A stretch of DNA of 64,000 nucleotides, taken from assembly GCA_017461235.1 (NCBI GenBank), contig JAFTYU010000004.1, positions 32,840 to 96,839 on the forward strand. Direction: 5' to 3'. Below, one piece after another: positions 61,710 through 64,000 of this stretch. This stretch comes from Clostridia bacterium. GTDB lineage: Bacteria; Bacillota; Clostridia; Oscillospirales; Acutalibacteraceae. Made by a program: the position numbers and the translations under genes. Every line of letters starts with the position of its first letter. The stretch's first letter is position 1. The notes below the pieces were generated by a model. It worked only from the letters and a program-made list of their open reading frames with translations. It was not told the DNA's origin and did not search any database.

Positions 61710-63821
61710 ATGAAAAAAATTACTCTTAAAAAGAAGATACTGTTGTCAGTATGTGCGGTAGTGTTAGTTGCCGCCATTGTTGCGGCGGTAGTTTTTTCGG
61801 GTTCGTTTTCAACGGATGAAATAAAGAATTACTCATATGTTGCTGAAAGCCAAAAGGGCTCTGATGATCTTTCGGGTTGTGATGTTTTCGTACAGGGTGA
61901 CGGTAACACAAAACTCGCCATAGACAGTAAAACTGCCGGTATGGCTTTGGTTTGTGATAACGGTAAAACCATCTTTAATTCCCGCTCTGTTGATGCAGCA
62001 AAAAACTCTCTCGCGTCAGTTCTCAACGTCAGATTGAGAGATAAAACGGGTAATTCATACACATTAAATTCCACCGAGAACTGTGCGGATTTCGGTACGT
62101 TTGAGGTGAAATCAGAAAATAAAAAGAGCGCATCTGTCACATTCAGCCTTTTCCCGGATGAAAAACAGGCTGAAAAAGGTGTGGAGAGCGCCGGAGTTTT
62201 CGCGCGGATAACCGTTGATTTCAAATATGATGACGGTGGCTTTGTGTGTAGTGTAGACACATCATCGGTTTTACTTCCCGAAGATTTTTTTATCGAAAAA
62301 CTCAGTTTATTACCGGGTTTTTTCTCTGTCAGTGAAGCATTCGGGGATGAGTTTTATACTGTTCCCGACGGTTGCGGCGCGGTAATTGATTTATCATCGT
62401 TTAGCGAAAAGCCACTGACGCTCAATATGAGTATGTATGGTTCAGACGTCACTTTTAATGAGTATTCACAGGGTGCAGTTCTTCCGTTCTTCGCTATGAG
62501 CAAAAACGGATGTCTTGTGAATACGGTTATCTCAGACGGTGACGCTCTTGCAGAAATTTCCTGTGAGAAACATTCTGAAGGTGGCGGTTATCTTTATAAC
62601 ACTTTCAATGTTACTGCTTGCGGTATGGTTGACGGCAAGTTGCGTATGGGAGAAACCTACAAAGGTATAGTCTCACAAACTTATTACGTTACAGAGAATA
62701 AAAAAGCCGATTATAACAATATAGCACGTCAGGTTCGCGACAGCCTTATTTCGCGTGGTTATTTACCACGTGAAATAAGTGATAAATTTATCGATTTACC
62801 TTTCTTTATAAACGTTCTCGGCAGTGCCGACGGCAAGAATCCTTCAACCACTTTTGAGGATGCTGCTGAGATAACAGCGTTGCTGGAGTCACGTGGTGTC
62901 AGAAACGTCGCACTCAGATTTTCCGGAGCAGGCAAAAAAGGCCTTGCTTCTGATGCTGACGAATTAAGTTTTGATTCCGATTTAGGCGGTAAAGACGGCT
63001 TTAGTAATATGCTTACTAAAGTTACCGATAACGGTAATTCTGTATGGTTGGATATTAATCTTTGTACCGAAAGATCAGGTTCATCGGGCGTAAAAACAGC
63101 TGTTTATGAGCTTCCGTCAAAAGTTGCAGGCTTCAAAGTGCAGAAGTTTTCCTTAACCAGTACAAAGGAAGTTAATTCCGATATTTCAGAAGCTTATAAA
63201 TTGATGACCGACTATAAAAATACGGACGTATGTATTAATGATGCAGCTCAATTGCTCTATACAGACCTTCAGGGAGGTCTTAACAGACAGCAGGTTCTTG
63301 AAAATATGAAGGAAAAAATGAGTTCCCTTAGTGTTAACGGTGATGTTATGTTGTCGTATCCTGCAGTTTACCTTATGGGCGAGACGGATGCTGTGTTCAA
63401 CGTACCCGAAACCGCATCCTGTGGTGGCAATGAAGGGGTAACGGAGATTCCTGTTTTACAGATGGTGCTCCACGGCAGCGTTATTTACGGCGGCAATTAT
63501 ATCAACGTAACGAATCTTTCTCAAGAAGATGCTTTGCTCAAAAACATTGAGTATGGTTCTGTGCCGTCTTTCCTGTTTACACACGAATCTTCAAGCAATC
63601 TCAATTATAATATTTATGCTACACAGACATCCGAGCTTTACTCGGATGCCAAGGCGTTGTTGCCTGTAATGGATATGAAAATAACTTCGCATGAAAAAGT
63701 TGTTTCAGGGGTTTACAAAACAACCTATGATTACAACAAAGTGGTATATGTCAACTATAATCCGTCTGTTGTTGAAGTCAACGGAATTATGATTTCCGCA
63801 AAAGATTATGTAGTTATATAA
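61710..63821 (+). CDS. DUF5696-like exported protein
   Basis: A 703-residue protein with one N-terminal membrane segment (about 10-30, signal-anchor or signal peptide without lipobox). The middle region LLPGFFSVSEAFGDEFYTVP then DGCGAVIDLSS, MYGSDVTFNEY and GDALAEISCE resembles DUF5696 proteins, which often accompany sugar ABC transporters. The second half (ESRGVRNVALRFSGAGKKG, ALLPVMDMKIT) suggests a glycosidase-like barrel, but no catalytic motif was identified. It is monocistronic between its own promoter and a perfect terminator. Confidence 0.65.
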   Translation: MKKITLKKKILLSVCAVVLVAAIVAAVVFSGSFSTDEIKNYSYVAESQKGSDDLSGCDVFVQGDGNTKLAIDSKTAGMALVCDNGKTIFNSRSVDAAKNSLASVLNVRLRDKTGNSYTLNSTENCADFGTFEVKSENKKSASVTFSLFPDEKQAEKGVESAGVFARITVDFKYDDGGFVCSVDTSSVLLPEDFFIEKLSLLPGFFSVSEAFGDEFYTVPDGCGAVIDLSSFSEKPLTLNMSMYGSDVTFNEYSQGAVLPFFAMSKNGCLVNTVISDGDALAEISCEKHSEGGGYLYNTFNVTACGMVDGKLRMGETYKGIVSQTYYVTENKKADYNNIARQVRDSLISRGYLPREISDKFIDLPFFINVLGSADGKNPSTTFEDAAEITALLESRGVRNVALRFSGAGKKGLASDADELSFDSDLGGKDGFSNMLTKVTDNGNSVWLDINLCTERSGSSGVKTAVYELPSKVAGFKVQKFSLTSTKEVNSDISEAYKLMTDYKNTDVCINDAAQLLYTDLQGGLNRQQVLENMKEKMSSLSVNGDVMLSYPAVYLMGETDAVFNVPETASCGGNEGVTEIPVLQMVLHGSVIYGGNYINVTNLSQEDALLKNIEYGSVPSFLFTHESSSNLNYNIYATQTSELYSDAKALLPVMDMKITSHEKVVSGVYKTTYDYNKVVYVNYNPSVVEVNGIMISAKDYVVI

Positions 63822-63866
63822 CAAAAAGAGACTGTAAAAACGAAAGTTTTTACAGTCTCTTTTTGT
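63821..63866 (+). terminator. Terminator after DUF5696 gene
   Basis: A perfect 21-bp stem with arms at 63821-63841 and 63846-63866 and a GAAA loop; the 3' arm has a T5 run. It begins on the last base of the stop codon. Confidence 0.93.
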
Positions 63867-63873
63867 ATAGTAA

Positions 63874-64000
63874 AACCACGCGTTAGACGCGTGGTTCAAT
63901 TAAATTATATAGCTGAAACAATTCCAAAAAGAAAACTCCTTCGTGATATAATGAAGTTGCGGTCTGCCAACTGCAACAAAAAAGTACGAAGGAGTGTACA
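63874..64000 (+). mobile_element. Probable left end of an IS200/IS605-type element (cut by window edge)
   Basis: A hairpin AACCACGCGT-TAG-ACGCGTGGTT (63874-63896) is typical of the subterminal palindromes of single-strand-transposing IS elements. Downstream are TATAAT (63947-63952), a GTTGC/GCAAC hairpin and ACTCCTTCGT (63935-63944). The last is complementary to ACGAAGGAGT (63986-63995), a ribosome site 5 nt before the window end. RNA pairing would hide the start of the presumed transposase, as in IS200. The ORF lies beyond base 64000, so the identity is not proven. Confidence 0.6.

Overview
The window reads as chromosomal DNA of a low-to-moderate GC, Gram-positive, spore-forming anaerobe of the Clostridia, most likely an Oscillospiraceae/Ruminococcaceae-type gut or rumen bacterium. 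Grounds are the Bacillus/Clostridium-type LexA operators (GAAC-N4-GTTC), three T-box leaders, sporulation-family proteins (YlmC/YmxH, DUF3794-LysM), an LCP cell-wall ligase, ferredoxin-dependent 2-oxoacid metabolism and host-glycan glycosidases. The species assignment is inference; no rRNA or tRNA gene was seen.

Layout. 1-5.6 kb: a DUF3048 lipoprotein (cut by the window edge) with a polytopic GT-C-like membrane protein, an M14 peptidase, an SOS-controlled dinB and a YlmC/YmxH protein. 5.7-6.1 kb: an intergenic element made of a heptamer repeated between mini-hairpins. 6.3-19.1 kb: a polymorphic-toxin island. It holds a 1991-residue secreted RHS/YD-repeat protein with an AHH nuclease tip, its beta-propeller-like putative immunity gene, and then a silent array of alternative tips, truncated tips and immunity paralogues separated by a ~120-bp repeat with inverted ends. 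19.2-23.8 kb: sialidase (GH33) and alpha-mannosidase (GH38) operon. 23.9-30.1 kb: uvrB, uvrA, M28 peptidase. 30.2-36.3 kb: SDR, PHP hydrolase, Gfo/Idh/MocA, membrane protein and two NAD-dependent epimerases. 36.3-51.5 kb: a branched-chain amino-acid region (below). 51.6-63.8 kb: LCP protein, DUF3794-LysM, frameshifted polysaccharide deacetylase, rplS-lepB-rbgA, rnhB-yraN-M19 dipeptidase, a PrsA-like foldase and a DUF5696 protein. 63.87-64.0 kb: what looks like the left end of an IS200/IS605-type element.

Most interesting region, 36.3-51.5 kb. Three acyl-CoA synthetase genes each lie behind a T-box leader. Aligned by the invariant GAGC downstream of the specifier loop (always 6 nt), the predicted specifiers are CUC (Leu), AUC (Ile) and GUA (Val). 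The Leu T-box drives a LeuA-like protein that has lost the catalytic motifs, plus a TIM-barrel/acyl-CoA synthetase fusion. The Ile and Val T-boxes drive two paralogous HTH-cupin-acyl-CoA synthetase triple fusions. Immediately downstream are a four-subunit 2-oxoacid:ferredoxin oxidoreductase (VOR type) and a branched-chain aminotransferase. T-boxes switch genes on when the cognate tRNA is uncharged, so the simplest reading is biosynthetic. Branched short-chain acids (2-methylbutyrate, isobutyrate, isovalerate) would be activated to CoA esters, reductively carboxylated by the oxidoreductase and transaminated to Ile, Val and Leu. That is the isoacid-assimilation route known physiologically from rumen bacteria, here with amino-acid-specific RNA control and an unusual regulator-enzyme fusion.

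Other notable points: two unrelated intergenic arrays (5.7 and 47.0 kb) share one architecture (heptamers alternating with mini-palindromes, inverting at the centre) while using different heptamers; two genes carry single-base homopolymer frameshifts (18.7 and 54.97 kb).
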